From contig CAWIDT010000004.1 of assembly GCA_963834945.1 (NCBI GenBank), positions 372,001-436,000 of the forward strand: a DNA stretch of 64,000 nt, written 5' to 3'. Position numbers and translations under genes: made by a program. This DNA comes from R-RK-3 sp963834945. GTDB lineage: Bacteria; Pseudomonadota; Alphaproteobacteria; Rhizobiales; Rhodomicrobiaceae. Within the stretch, counting starts at the first letter, position 1; each line of letters starts with the position of its first letter. Under the pieces are notes generated by a model that saw only the letters and a list, made by a program, of their open reading frames with translations, did not search any database and was not told the origin of the DNA. Positions 1 through 9,543 of this stretch are shown here, piece by piece.

Positions 1-1
1 A

Positions 2-988
2 TCACCCATTCGGGTGATGAATCGGTCTTTTACTGATAACCCGTCGGGCACTTAAATCGGGCGAATGGAAGCCGTCATAGGCTCCCGCCAGGGCGAAGGA
101 TCGAAGTATCGCCGCCAGCGCGTCGGGCTGCTCTTCCGGCGAATAGTGCCCGCTGCCGGGGATCGTCGCGCCCTCGATTCGGTCAAGTCCGGCGCGCCGG
201 AAACCGTCCAGATAGATCTCCAGGCCGCTGCCGCCGTTGCAGAACTCGCCGCGCAGATAAAGTACGGGGATGGAAACATCCGGTCCGGCGCTCGCAATGT
301 TGTCGCGCTCATCCTGAGCGAATGCGCGGTGCCAGTCCAAGCCGGCCTTCAGGCTCTCCGGCGATGCATAGGCCTGCGCATAAAGACGCCGTGCATCGTC
401 AGTGATCGCGGCGGGTTTGGCGGCGGCGTTGTAGAAGGACTCGAAATAGGCGGCTTCGCGCCCCGAGATCAGCGATTCAGGCAGATCAGGAATGGCTTGG
501 AAGCCAAAGGGCCAGCTCCGCGGATCGCGCGACCGGTGTGACCAGGGGTCTATGCCCGGCACCGCCGCATCGAGAATGGCGGCGCGCTCGATCGTCCCGG
601 GGAAGGCGCGGATATAGGCGTAAACGATCATGCCGCCGATATCATGGCCCACCAGCGTCAGATCGGTGAGGCCGGCAGCCTCGATCGCTGCGTCGACATA
701 ACGGGCGAGGCTGCGCTTGTCGGCGCCTACCGGCGCGCCGCGCGACCGGCCGATGCCGGGCAGATCGAGAGCGGCGACCCTGAATTCGTCCGACATAGCC
801 TGCATCACCGCTTCGAAGGCGTGGCTGCATTGGGGCCAGCCATGGAGAAACAGCATCGCGGGAGCGTTCGCCGGTCCCATCTCGATCATGCGCAGGCTGA
901 GGTCACCGAGATCGATATCCGTTTCGCGCAGCATGGTCGGCCTCGGTTCGATGTGGTCGGGAACGGCTTCAGTCTTAGCCGGGGCCAT
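2..988 (-). CDS. Alpha/beta hydrolase, epoxide hydrolase-like
   Basis: Predicted soluble alpha/beta-hydrolase of about 328 residues. An HGWP oxyanion-hole motif is followed by the nucleophile elbow GHDIGG, with Asp where esterases have Ser, and a C-terminal catalytic His in GSGHYSPEEQ. An Asp nucleophile together with HGWP is typical of epoxide hydrolases and haloalkane dehalogenases; the substrate cannot be read. I chose the ATG at 988 because GGAGGG lies 6-7 bases upstream. An ATG at 1024, which would overlap the upstream stop as ATGA, has no well-spaced ribosome binding site. It follows the DUF6647 gene closely and is probably co-transcribed. The stop lies 1 base from the window edge, so nothing downstream is visible. 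Confidence 0.82.
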   Translation of the reverse strand: MAPAKTEAVPDHIEPRPTMLRETDIDLGDLSLRMIEMGPANAPAMLFLHGWPQCSHAFEAVMQAMSDEFRVAALDLPGIGRSRGAPVGADKRSLARYVDAAIEAAGLTDLTLVGHDIGGMIVYAYIRAFPGTIERAAILDAAVPGIDPWSHRSRDPRSWPFGFQAIPDLPESLISGREAAYFESFYNAAAKPAAITDDARRLYAQAYASPESLKAGLDWHRAFAQDERDNIASAGPDVSIPVLYLRGEFCNGGSGLEIYLDGFRRAGLDRIEGATIPGSGHYSPEEQPDALAAILRSFALAGAYDGFHSPDLSARRVISKRPIHHPNG

Positions 989-1020
989 GGCGAGCCCTCC
1001 GGCGAGTGGCGGGCCTGGAG

Positions 1021-1473
1021 TCATTCTCCCATGCAGTGCGTGAACACGAGCAGGCTGAACTTATCGATTTCGAATTCGGTATAAATGCTGCGGCCCATCG
1101 TGTTCAGCCATTTTTCCTGCGCCTCGTACGCAAGCTGCTCCTGCGCTTCGGGGCAGGGATATTTCATATCGGCCAGCGATTGCAGGTGATGCACCATTTC
1201 ATGGACCAGGACCGACGATTCGGCCGGAGTTTTGCCGGTCCATGTCTTCGGCAGGTAGATCGTGTGTTCCGGTATGTCGTAGAACGCGATGACGTTAAAT
1301 TCATTCCTGGTCTGAGAGCCGACGGCTGCGCTGCCCTGCCCCAGAAGCCCAGGGTATTTTTTTGCGGTAACCGCGTCGATATCGACGCAGGCGACTTTCG
1401 GCGGCTCGTAATTGGCGGGCAGGCCGAAATTCAGCGACAGCCACAGTGTGATGGTGATCAGCAGGGCGTTCAT
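1021..1473 (-). CDS. DUF6647 family protein with HExxH-type motif
   Basis: About 150 residues with a hydrophobic N-terminus (LLITITLWLSLNFGLP), suggesting export or a membrane anchor. The motif HEMVHHLQ matches the HExxH zinc-metallopeptidase signature, and the C-terminal half is rich in Glu and Tyr. This is the pattern I associate with the uncharacterised DUF6647 family of alphaproteobacteria, so peptidase activity is inference only. The ATG at 1473 is preferred because GGAG lies about 6 bases upstream; the ATG at 1477-1479 overlaps that site. It sits directly upstream of the hydrolase gene on the same strand. Confidence 0.72.
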   Translation of the reverse strand: MNALLITITLWLSLNFGLPANYEPPKVACVDIDAVTAKKYPGLLGQGSAAVGSQTRNEFNVIAFYDIPEHTIYLPKTWTGKTPAESSVLVHEMVHHLQSLADMKYPCPEAQEQLAYEAQEKWLNTMGRSIYTEFEIDKFSLLVFTHCMGE

Positions 1474-1637
1474 CGGCATCTCCGCTCATGGATCAGCCAT
1501 AAAAGCGCCTGCCGGGTCGGCGACGCCTCACCTGTTCGAATGAACGGCAGGATGAATTGATCGCTTGCGGGAGCGAGGCGGCCGAAGCTCGAGAGCTGTT
1601 TGGAATGGCGCCTCATCGAAGGCTGCGCGTCGACCTG

Positions 1638-1738
1638 GAGCCGTTCCGCTCCGATTGAATCGGAGCGCGGCTCTAATTCTTTGTTTGGTCGCATTTTCTC
1701 GACGCAAACCGGCGTCCACTTTGCTGGAAAATGCTCTA
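1638..1738 (+). repeat. Dispersed intergenic repeat, copy A (long form)
   Basis: About 100 bases nearly identical to 10571-10673. It starts with an inverted repeat (CGCTCCGATT...AATCGGAGCG) and ends with the core AAACCGGCGTCCACTTTGCT and GAAAATGCTCTA. It lies in the 300-base gap between the P450-like gene and the DUF6647 gene, where no other gene is supported. Shorter relatives are at 9468, 49261 and 44673. Such elements are common in rhizobial and related genomes; function unknown. Confidence 0.85.
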
Positions 1739-1774
1739 GCCCCGGCGGCGGTATCTAATCCTCATCCAGACGGG

Positions 1775-2666
1775 TCATGCGGCGGCGGAAGCCTCGTTTT
1801 GCGGCTTCATCGCGGCGCACCAGACCTCTTCAAGCAGCCTGAAGACGAAGGCGTGCGCGGGGCATTGGCTCCATCGTCCTATCGCAAAGGCGACGTCCGG
1901 CCCTGCCGAGGAGGGCGGCGTGAAAATCAGCAGCGATTTCGGGCCGAGCGGCCGCGACAGAAACGGCGCTTCGAGCCGCTTGGACACGGTGCGCAGGGTA
2001 TGCGGCGGCGGTTCGATGACGGCGGCAACGGCCTCCGGCCCGCAGCCTGCCGTGCCACTGGAGGTGCCAAAACGCCGCCGCAGACCGCGCATCGGCACGG
2101 CGAGGGAATGCAGCGCGACGACCGTGGCGTGCGCCGCATAAATATCGCCGTCGCAGGCCTGGGCCATGCGCCGCCGCGCCGGGGCGATCTGCCCGGTGAG
2201 CCGCAGCCAGAAACCCTTGGCGAAATGCCGCGCCGCGGCGTCGATAAGCGCCGCGTCGACGCACCGTCTGGCGGGTTGCCTTATAGTCGAGGCTGAACTG
2301 CCGTCCAACCACGGATTGCAGCCGCATGATCATCGCGGCCTCGTCCACTTCGCCACGCACATAGCGCGCCAGGGCCAGCACGTCGTCGCGCCTGATCGCG
2401 GCGTTTTCGCCCTTTGGGCCGAAACGGCGCTGCAGCGCTTCGGTCTGGCCCTGGCGGATGAGATCCTCGCGGGGCAGCAGCGCCGGGAACAGTGTATTGC
2501 CGATGCTCAGCGCCTTACGAAGCCGCATGCCGAGCCAGCGCACTGCCCATGATTCCGATTTGGCGAAGTTGCGCGTCACCGCCGGTTCGGCGTCGAGGGC
2601 GGCGATCTGTGCCGGGTCATCCACCATCAGAACGTCGATGATGAGCGGAATCGTCACGCGGCGCAT
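1775..2666 (-). pseudogene. P450-like protein, frameshifted; partner of heme peroxidase
   Basis: The gene begins at the ATG at 2666, overlapping the peroxidase stop as ATGA, and reads in one frame to about 2280. Good coding then continues one frame over to the stop at 1775. The span is 3n+1 bases, so removing one base gives about 296 residues. Near the C-terminus, FAIGRWSQCPAHAF resembles a P450 heme-thiolate loop (FxxG...C), but with one extra residue before the Cys and a total length well below a normal P450 of about 400. The tight coupling to a heme dioxygenase recalls fungal Ppo enzymes, where a peroxidase domain is fused to a P450 domain. The P450 assignment is tentative; an unknown family is the alternative. 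The frameshift may be decay or a sequencing error. Confidence 0.5.
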
Positions 2667-4459
2667 CAGCGTGGGCCCCCGACCCAGGGCGTAAACGGCG
2701 ACCGGCCGCTCAGCAGCGCCGGCTCCATCTCGGGGAAATGCCGCAGCAGCACATCGGTAAATGTCGTGTCCTGGACCCAGCTCATGCCTTGTTCCGTATA
2801 GACCTCCGGAGTGAAATCATTGGTGAAAAAGCGATCGCTTTTCAACCGCCGCGAGGCCATCAGAATGAAAATGCGGAAAGCTGTGTCGCTGAAGGCGAAG
2901 CCGGGCGGCGGTGCCTCGGCAAGCACGCCTACCAGCGTATCGACCTTGTCGATGTCGCCGCCATACACCGCCTCGATTTCCTTTGCCAGTTCCCGGTCGT
3001 CGGTCAAATCCTCGAAGCGCTCAATGCGGGGCATGTCCAATTGCTCGCGAAAGTCATTGTAGCGGGGGACGCCCCGCTCGCGGTCCCGCAGAATTTCCAC
3101 CGCCGCCAGGTCCGTGAGCCCTTCGCCGTCCTGCCGGACCAGTTGCTGCAATCCTTTCGGATAGTTCCTCAGCTTCAATGCGCCGGGATGTTCCGTTCCC
3201 AGATGGAACAAGACGTTGCCCATCCCGACCTGGTCGATGATTTTGCGCGTTTTGAACCCCGATACATCGACAAGCTTGGCGGGTGTCGAGGCGCCGCCAC
3301 CGAGCACGTCGCGGATCAGGAAATCGTCCGGGATGAGCGGGTGCATCCGGTAAACGGCGGTGAATTCCTCCGTCATCGCGTAGGGGGTGCCATGGTGGTC
3401 CGGCTCCGATCCCATGATGCCCGAAAGGATGTCGCCGCTCGACATGCGGCCGAAGCGCTTGCGGACGGCTTCGCCGAGAATGCCCCACCAATTGCCGCGC
3501 ATGCCCATGTGGAGCAGCTTCGTATCGAGGAGGGTTGGCGTCCATTCGATGGTGTGGATCTTGGCGATCAGCGCGGCGACGATGAGCCGTGCCGTGTGAT
3601 AAAGGCGGTCATCCTGCCATTTCGGATAGGCGGCGCTCAGCATGTCGCAGACGGTGTTGTGCTCACGGGCGAACAGCGTGTGCATCAGGCTGAGGCCGAT
3701 CCACCAATTGTGGTTGTTGCCAGTGAGGTCGAGCCCATTCTTATCCGGATCGGGAGGCAGGCGATCGTCCTCGGTAAGCCCGAGCTTGCCGCCGAAGCCG
3801 GTGCGCAGCTCGCGCTGCTTTTCCGGACTATCACCATAAAGTTGCGAGGCGTCCCACCAATGCGTCGATTGGCAGATGAACGTCGTCGGGGCATTCGCGT
3901 TGGCGGGATCGGCCGTCGGGTCGTGCAGCGTCGCCGGCACCAGCATTTCGCCGAGCGGCCAGTCGTCGGTCTTGTCGAGCGGGATGGAATATTTCTGCTC
4001 GGTGCTGTTGGTGCCGTGATCGAGCCAGTCATGCACCTGGAACTGCAGCCAGGCGCCGGCCAGCAGGTTGAGGCTGGTCGCGGGCAGGAAAGGGTCGCGG
4101 GTCATCAGCCTGAGGCTGATCGTGCGCGGATTGGGATCCATCAAGTTGGCCAGATCCGGCTTGTCGCGCTGAGGGTCGACATTGCGGCCGAAGCGCGTGC
4201 CTTTCATGCCCATGCAAGGGTGGGACGGATCGTTGTAGCTTCCGTCCGGGGCGCGATAGCGCCTCACATCGATGCCGAAATGATCGACGGCGGGCGCCGC
4301 CGGCTCGATCGGCGTGGTATTGTAGAGATTCTTCCGCCGCAAATTATCGCGCAGCGCCACCAGGTTCAGAAAGGCGAGCGGGAACGGAAGCTGATGCCAA
4401 TAAATCCAGCGGTTCAATCGATAGAAAAAACCGTTGAAAAGCGAAACCGCTGTCTGCAT
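2666..4459 (-). CDS. Heme peroxidase / alpha-dioxygenase-like protein
   Basis: About 597 residues of the animal-type heme peroxidase superfamily, which includes fatty-acid alpha-dioxygenases and cyclooxygenases. Visible motifs, in order: distal His in QVHDWLDH (near residue 143), WWDASQLYG (near 201), LFAREHN (near 262), and AVYRMHPLIPD with Tyr370 and His373. The YRMH arrangement matches the radical Tyr and proximal His of alpha-dioxygenases, so fatty-acid oxygenation is likely but unproven. The ATG at 4459 has a G-rich site just upstream; a longer reading frame from a TTG at 4504 lacks one. It is 41 bases downstream of a LuxR-type regulator and overlaps the following P450-like gene, indicating an operon. 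Confidence 0.85.
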   Translation of the reverse strand: MQTAVSLFNGFFYRLNRWIYWHQLPFPLAFLNLVALRDNLRRKNLYNTTPIEPAAPAVDHFGIDVRRYRAPDGSYNDPSHPCMGMKGTRFGRNVDPQRDKPDLANLMDPNPRTISLRLMTRDPFLPATSLNLLAGAWLQFQVHDWLDHGTNSTEQKYSIPLDKTDDWPLGEMLVPATLHDPTADPANANAPTTFICQSTHWWDASQLYGDSPEKQRELRTGFGGKLGLTEDDRLPPDPDKNGLDLTGNNHNWWIGLSLMHTLFAREHNTVCDMLSAAYPKWQDDRLYHTARLIVAALIAKIHTIEWTPTLLDTKLLHMGMRGNWWGILGEAVRKRFGRMSSGDILSGIMGSEPDHHGTPYAMTEEFTAVYRMHPLIPDDFLIRDVLGGGASTPAKLVDVSGFKTRKIIDQVGMGNVLFHLGTEHPGALKLRNYPKGLQQLVRQDGEGLTDLAAVEILRDRERGVPRYNDFREQLDMPRIERFEDLTDDRELAKEIEAVYGGDIDKVDTLVGVLAEAPPPGFAFSDTAFRIFILMASRRLKSDRFFTNDFTPEVYTEQGMSWVQDTTFTDVLLRHFPEMEPALLSGRSPFTPWVGGPR

Positions 4460-4500
4460 CGACGGGCCCCCCCAATCGTGCGCGCGCTGGCGCGCGCAAA

Positions 4501-5655
4501 TCAATCCTGCTCGCGGACGTCTCCAAGCGAGCGAACTGGAGGAGTAGACACCATAATGAGCCGCGCGAGATCACCCTGACGGGTGACGCCGGTCTTTGCA
4601 AAAATGTGCCTGAGATGGGTTTTCAGCGTATTGGCGCTGATTCTGAGTGTTTCGGTGAGCTCGTGCTGTCCATTTCCTTTCGCAACTTCCAGGGTGACCC
4701 GCAACTCGGCCGGGGTCAGTCCGTAGAGCTTGGCGAACGCCCTGCCGGCGAATTGCGGGGGAGCGGACGCATCCTGGATGAAGACCGCCGCCGATCCGGG
4801 CAGGCCCACAAGCGGGTTATGCCCATTTTCCCAGCCGAGCGGCAGCACATTGGCGAGCAGGCCGCCGCCTTCGGTGTCCGGCACCGCAATCATATGCGAG
4901 CCGATTTTGGCCGGCGCGGCACCGCCCAGACTGGCGGAGATGGCGTGAGACAGCCGGTCGGCGACGCGCGGCCGCGCCGACGTCAAACGGTTGTTCCTGA
5001 TTCTCAGCGTGCCGCCGCGTTCAACCAGCTTCTTGCCGGCGCTGTTCATGTAGGTGATGCCGTGATGATCGGCGAGAAACACGCCGGTCGAGAGCGCGTC
5101 GATGGTCTGTTCCAGCCGGTCCAGGCGGATCGCCTGCATATCGAAGACGTCGGCCATGGTAAAGGCGCGGCAGATATGCGGCGCAAGCCAATCCATGAAT
5201 TGAAGGTCGGCTTCCCGGTAGCGGGTCTGGATTTCCGTGCGTGCGACAGAGAACCAGGCGAGCCGCCGGCCCGATTTCAGCACCAGAACGCCGATCATGT
5301 CGCGAAAGCCGGAGGGCTTCACCCAGCGCACATAAAAATCGTGCTCGACGGATTCCTTTTCGCCGCACAGCATCGTCAGCGTGGTGATGTCACCCAGATC
5401 GCGGAAATGCGGACGCCCGCCGGCCATCAGCTTCATGGAGGCGAGCTTCTCGAAATACAGCCGCAAATGCGACTGGTCGGCGCCGTGTTCGAACACGCGG
5501 CTGCGCGCCATCCCGGCCCGGTCGTGGACGACGATCGAGCTGCCGGCATTTTCCCCGACGGACGAAATGAGCTTCAACAGCCCCGGCCATCGGTCGGGCT
5601 GAAGCACGCATTCATAGATTTGTCCGATGATGTTTGCGGCAGTTTCGGCTTTCAC
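4501..5655 (-). CDS. LuxR-type helix-turn-helix transcriptional regulator
   Basis: About 384 residues. The C-terminal 60-70 residues form a LuxR/GerE-type helix-turn-helix (GLTPAELRVTLEVAKG...ISANTLKTHLRHIFAKTGV). The N-terminal 300 residues resemble a PAS/GAF-like sensory region but lack a motif I can name. I chose the GTG at 5655 because GGAG lies 8 bases upstream; the ATG at 5703 would overlap the amidase gene by 10 bases and has no clear binding site. Placed between the amidase and peroxidase genes on the same strand, it is probably the local regulator. The inducer is unknown. Confidence 0.82.
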   Translation of the reverse strand: MKAETAANIIGQIYECVLQPDRWPGLLKLISSVGENAGSSIVVHDRAGMARSRVFEHGADQSHLRLYFEKLASMKLMAGGRPHFRDLGDITTLTMLCGEKESVEHDFYVRWVKPSGFRDMIGVLVLKSGRRLAWFSVARTEIQTRYREADLQFMDWLAPHICRAFTMADVFDMQAIRLDRLEQTIDALSTGVFLADHHGITYMNSAGKKLVERGGTLRIRNNRLTSARPRVADRLSHAISASLGGAAPAKIGSHMIAVPDTEGGGLLANVLPLGWENGHNPLVGLPGSAAVFIQDASAPPQFAGRAFAKLYGLTPAELRVTLEVAKGNGQHELTETLRISANTLKTHLRHIFAKTGVTRQGDLARLIMVSTPPVRSLGDVREQD

Positions 5656-5693
5656 CTTACGGTCTCCGAACGAAGCGTTTTCCGAGCGGCCCG

Positions 5694-7149
5694 TCAATCC
5701 CATCCCGGCGGGGCGACGAAGCCTTGAAAATGGCGCTCAAGATGTTGGGCCACGGCGAGGCAGGTGTGATCTCCATATTCGGGGCCGATGATCTGCACCC
5801 CGACCGGCAGTCCGGCAGGCGACAAGCCGGCGGGCGCGACCGTCGCGGGCAGGTTGCCCAAGGTCGCCAGGCCGCCCCACACCGTCGCCTCGACCACGGA
5901 GAGCGGCTTGCCGTTCACGTCGAGCCGCCGCTCGTGCCATTGCCTCTCCGGATCGTGCGGCACGGCGGTTCCGGGTGCCGCCGGACAGAGCAGCACATCA
6001 TAATCCTTGAAGAATTCGCTCCAGGCGCGCCGCACCATGTCGCGGGCATTGTCGAGCGTGAGCCAATGCGCGTGGCTGAGCAAGCGGATCTCGTCCTCTG
6101 CCGTCGCTTGCCCGTGCTCACCGAAATAATATTGCGTCAGATGGGTGAGCCGCTTCCAGAACTGCTCGTCCTGCCGGCGCACCGCCAGCGGCATGACGAG
6201 CAGGCCGATGAAGACGCGGAAGGCGGCCTTCATGTCGATCGCCGGCCTTGCCGTTTCGTCGATCTCGGCTTTCTCCGACGCAAGAAAATCGGCGACCGCC
6301 TGAATGCGGTCCTTCACCGCCGCATCGACGGGGAAATCGGGATGCTCGTGCATCACCGCGACTTTGAGGCCCCGCACGCCCTGGCGGCGCGGCGGCGGCA
6401 GGTTCAGCGTCCAGGCGATCGCGTCGCCCGGCTCCGGACCGATGATCAGGGACAAGGCAAGTCTTGAGATCGTCGACGCCCCGCGCCATCGGCCCGATCA
6501 CCGCGAGGTCGGGGCTGGCGCCGATGCCGGGCATGACGTTGCCGATCAGATTGGTAATGCCGTAGGTGGGCTTGTGTCCCCAGATGCCGCAATAATGCGC
6601 GACATTGCGAACGCCGCCGCCGAAATCGACGCCCAGGTCGAGCGCGGTCAAGCCGGCCGCGAGCGCCGCGGCCGAGCCGCCGGAGGAGCCGCCCGGCGAA
6701 CGCGACACATCCCACGGATTGCTGGTGGCGCCGTACACATCGTTGTTGGTGATCCAGCCGATCAGATAGGCGGCGACATTGGTTTTGCCGAACATGATGG
6801 CGCCCGCGTCCAGAAATCTCTCGACCGCAAGCGCGTTCCTGGCGGGATAATTGTCCTTCAGCTCCGGCACACCCCAGGTGGAGGGCATTCCGGCGACATC
6901 GAAACTATCCTTGATCGTCATGGGCACGCCGTGCAGCGGACCCCAAATCTCGCCGCGTCCCAAGGCTTCGTCCGCCTCGCGCGCACGCTGTTTGGCGGCC
7001 GGAACGTCTAGCGAAATGACCGCGTTCAGGCGAGGATTGAAACGCGCGATCCGCAGCAGAAACAGCTCCAGCAGCTCGGCCGAGCTGATCTGTCTGCTTC
7101 TGACGAGCGCGGCAAGTTCGGTTGCCGAGTGATAGGCCAGGCTGGACAT
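5694..7149 (-). pseudogene. Amidase-signature family protein, frameshifted and lacking catalytic Ser
   Basis: An amidase-signature enzyme normally hydrolyses amides with a Lys-cisSer-Ser triad. Lys is present in TIKDS and the Gly/Ser-rich stretch SPGGSSGGSAAA is intact. Where the family has D-x-GGS-x-R-x-P, this protein reads DFGGGVRNVA, so the nucleophilic Ser is Gly and the Pro is Val; I checked this in the bases. The frame breaks near 6460 and continues one frame over to 5694. The span is 3n+1 bases, and removing one A after AAG at about 6460 restores DDLKLALSLI. The ATG at 7149 has GGGGAGG upstream. With the frameshift and the lost Ser it is probably inactive as an amidase. Confidence 0.8.
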
Positions 7150-7220
7150 GCCGCGTCCCTCCCCGATTGCCATGCGGCGATACTATTTTTCCTTAATCCC
7201 CGTGTAAAGCAGCACAATGG

Positions 7221-8592
7221 TTATAAGGCAACCGGTGCGGCGGCGGGTGCGCGCGCCGGGGGCCCGGCGGCGCTCGGCGACGACATGGCGACGATCTGGT
7301 CGCTCATCTGTTCTTGCGTATCGAACCGCCTGATATCGTAGCAGCCGAGCGGCAGCACGGCGGTGCGGGTGCAGCACTCGCTGCAGAAGGAGCATGGCCT
7401 GAGCGGTTCGTCGCGCAGCTTGAGCTGATCGAGCAGATCGGGATTGGCCAGCAGCGGGCGCGCAATCGCCACCATGTCGCATTTGTGCTGGGTGAGCGCC
7501 GCATCGATCACGCTGCGCTTCTGAAAGCCGCCATTGGCGACGACGGGAATACCAACCTCGCGCTTGAACGCCGCCGGCGAAATCGGCATTGGCCGCCGGC
7601 TTGAAATTCCAGCCCAGGCCGAACAAAGCGCGCGCCAGGAACGGCGGCGTCATGTTGACGACGAAGGCACGGGCACCGGCTTTGAAGCTCAGATGGCGGG
7701 TGGCGTTGACGAACAGCTTGAAGCCGTTCTGCGGATAGGTGCCGGTGTTGCCTTTCGGATTGGGGAAACCGAAGCCGCTGTCGATATGCAGATAGTCGAC
7801 GCCGAGCGCTTCCAGCTTCTTGCCGTAAAAGAGCGTCTCCTTCAGCGTGTTGCCGATGAAATAGTGGCGCAGCGGGAAGACGATCGGAAAGCGGAAATTC
7901 AGCGGCAGGTAATTGTAATCCTGCGCCGACAGGCGGACGCCGAGCAGGAAGTCCCGGCCGACGCGCTCCCGTGCGGCGCGCACGACGCGTTCAAGGAAAT
8001 GAAAGCGTTTCTCCACCGAACCGCCATAGGCGTCGGAGCGCCGGTTGGTGCCCGGATTGAGGAACTGATGGATGAGATAGCCCTTGGACGCGGTGATCTC
8101 GACGCCGTCGCTTCCCGTTTCGCGCACGCGGCGCGCGGCGGAGGCGAAATCGTCGATCGCCGTCTCGATCTCGGCTTGTGTCATGGCGATGGTCTTGTTG
8201 CGGTACCCGTAGAGGAAATCGAAAAAGGAGGAGGCCGACATCGCGTCCTCCTTTTCCGGCAGCAGCCCGGTATGGGTGTGGCCGCCGGGATCGCCGATCT
8301 GGATGATGTAGCGGGAGCCGAGCGCCTGCACCGCCCGCACCGTTTCGCGCAAAGGGCCGACATAGGCGTCATCGTGGAGCGCGGGATATTGCATCGGCGA
8401 CATGCGCCGCCGGTTGACGCTGATCGTCGCCGAGATGATGCCGCCGACACCGGCTTCGGCGAAGCGCCTCTCAAAGGCGGTGAAGGCCGGGCTGACGGTG
8501 CCGTCGAAATAGGATGTGCGCCCGCCGATCGAGGATCGCAGCACGCGGTTTGAGAATTCGACGCCATTGATTTTAAACGGCTCGAACAGCAT
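7221..8592 (-). pseudogene. NADH:flavin oxidoreductase (Old Yellow Enzyme family), frameshifted
   Basis: A TIM-barrel flavoenzyme that reduces activated C=C bonds. The N-terminal frame has OYE-type features: FEPFKINGVEFSNRVLRSS, the HQFLNPGTNRRSDAYGGS loop and VANGGF. The last third, including PCSFCSECC and LGCYD, lies one frame over from about 7589. The span is 3n+1 bases, so one extra base, near GCCAATGCCGATT read on the minus strand, explains it; the repaired product has about 456 residues. The C-terminal cysteine cluster recalls the dienoyl-CoA-reductase branch. The ATG at 8592 has GGGGGAG upstream. It is the first gene of the minus-strand cluster, 71 bases before the amidase. Confidence 0.82.
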
Positions 8593-8885
8593 AGCGAAAC
8601 TCCCCCGATCAGCCCTTGGATGGGTGCGTTCTTGAACCGCACAATAACCGCATTGAACACAAAGATAGGAGTCATTTTGTGATACAACTCACCGCAGGCG
8701 TGTTTTGACGATCAGGATTGGTGAGTTTTAACGCCGACGCAGTAGCTGCCGCGCCGCCGGCTTGGGCACGGTAGGACGCCTGCCGCACATGTCGGTGTAG
8801 CGCGCGCGCCTCATCGGGCCGCTTCCATGCATGGCACGTGCCGCGCGGGCTTTTCTTTTGCGCCGCGCTCATGCCATGGTGCGGC
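8593..8885. other. Intergenic region upstream of OYE gene and DUF2585 gene
   Basis: About 290 bases between divergent genes. It must contain promoters for both directions, but I see no confident -35/-10 pair, operator or hairpin. It contains short AT-rich stretches around 8625-8690. Confidence 0.5.
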
Positions 8886-9458
8886 ATGCGCCGACTGACC
8901 ACAGTTCCCGCCCTGCTTCTCGGGCTTGGCATCATCGCCATCACCGCCGGACTGCTCTATGCGTCGGGCCGCTCGTTGATTTGTCCGTGCGGCACGGTGA
9001 AGCTGTTCGACTTCCATCCGGTGGTCGGGCAGGAATCGCAGCAAATCATCGACTGGTACACGCTCAGCCACCTGCTGCACGGCATCCTGTTCTATTTCCT
9101 GATCTGGCTGGTCGGACGGGGGCGGATACCGTTCGCGGCCGGCATCCTCATTGCATTGGTGATTGAGGGTGGATGGGAGCTGTTCGAGAACAGCGACTAC
9201 ATCATCAACCGCTATCAGACCCAAAGCATCTCGGTGAACTATAAGGGCGACAGCGTTCTCAACTCGGTCAGCGATATCGTGACGATGGCCTTGGGGTTCT
9301 TCCTGGCCTCGCGTCTGCCGGTGCTCGCCAGCATCGCGCTGCTGATCGGGGTGGAGGTGTTCATGGCCTGGCTGCTGCGCGACAATCTCACGCTCAACAT
9401 CATCAGCCTGACCCATCCGATCGAATGGATCACGCGATGGCAAGAGGGCGGCCAATAG
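8886..9458 (+). CDS. DUF2585 / UPF0314 family membrane protein
   Basis: About 190 residues matching the UPF0314 family of alphaproteobacteria. It has an N-terminal membrane segment (ALLLGLGIIAITAGLLY), then CPCGTVKLF, DWYTLSHLLHGILFYF, the conserved WELFENSDYIINRYQ and GDSVLNSVSD, and two further membrane helices before LRDNLTLNIISL. Function is unknown. I chose the ATG at 8886 because the family starts shortly before the first helix; an in-frame ATG at 8871 is possible, and neither has a strong binding site. It is convergent with the phosphatase gene, with a dispersed repeat between them. Confidence 0.85.
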   Translation: MRRLTTVPALLLGLGIIAITAGLLYASGRSLICPCGTVKLFDFHPVVGQESQQIIDWYTLSHLLHGILFYFLIWLVGRGRIPFAAGILIALVIEGGWELFENSDYIINRYQTQSISVNYKGDSVLNSVSDIVTMALGFFLASRLPVLASIALLIGVEVFMAWLLRDNLTLNIISLTHPIEWITRWQEGGQ

Positions 9459-9467
9459 CCGCCTCTA

Positions 9468-9543
9468 GATCATGATCTAAATTCCTTTGTTTTCGCACGA
9501 TTTTTCGGGAAAACCGGTGTCCACTTTCCCGATCGTGCTCTAA
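9468..9543 (+). repeat. Dispersed intergenic repeat, copy C (short form)
   Basis: About 76 bases ending in AAAACCGGTGTCCACTTTCC and GATCGTGCTCTAA. The start (GATCATGATCT) and end can partly pair. It lies between the convergent DUF2585 and phosphatase genes, overlapping the phosphatase stop, so it may also act as a terminator. It closely matches the copy at 49261-49335. Confidence 0.8.

Noticed and set aside
2270..2300. Programmed frameshifting in the P450-like gene
   Set aside because: No slippery heptamer or downstream pseudoknot is evident, and four other genes have the same one-base problem, so error or decay is simpler.
2738..4579. 613-codon open frame on the plus strand opposite the heme peroxidase
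   Set aside because: It is antisense to a gene with clear family motifs; long shadow frames are expected at this GC content and it has no recognisable domain.
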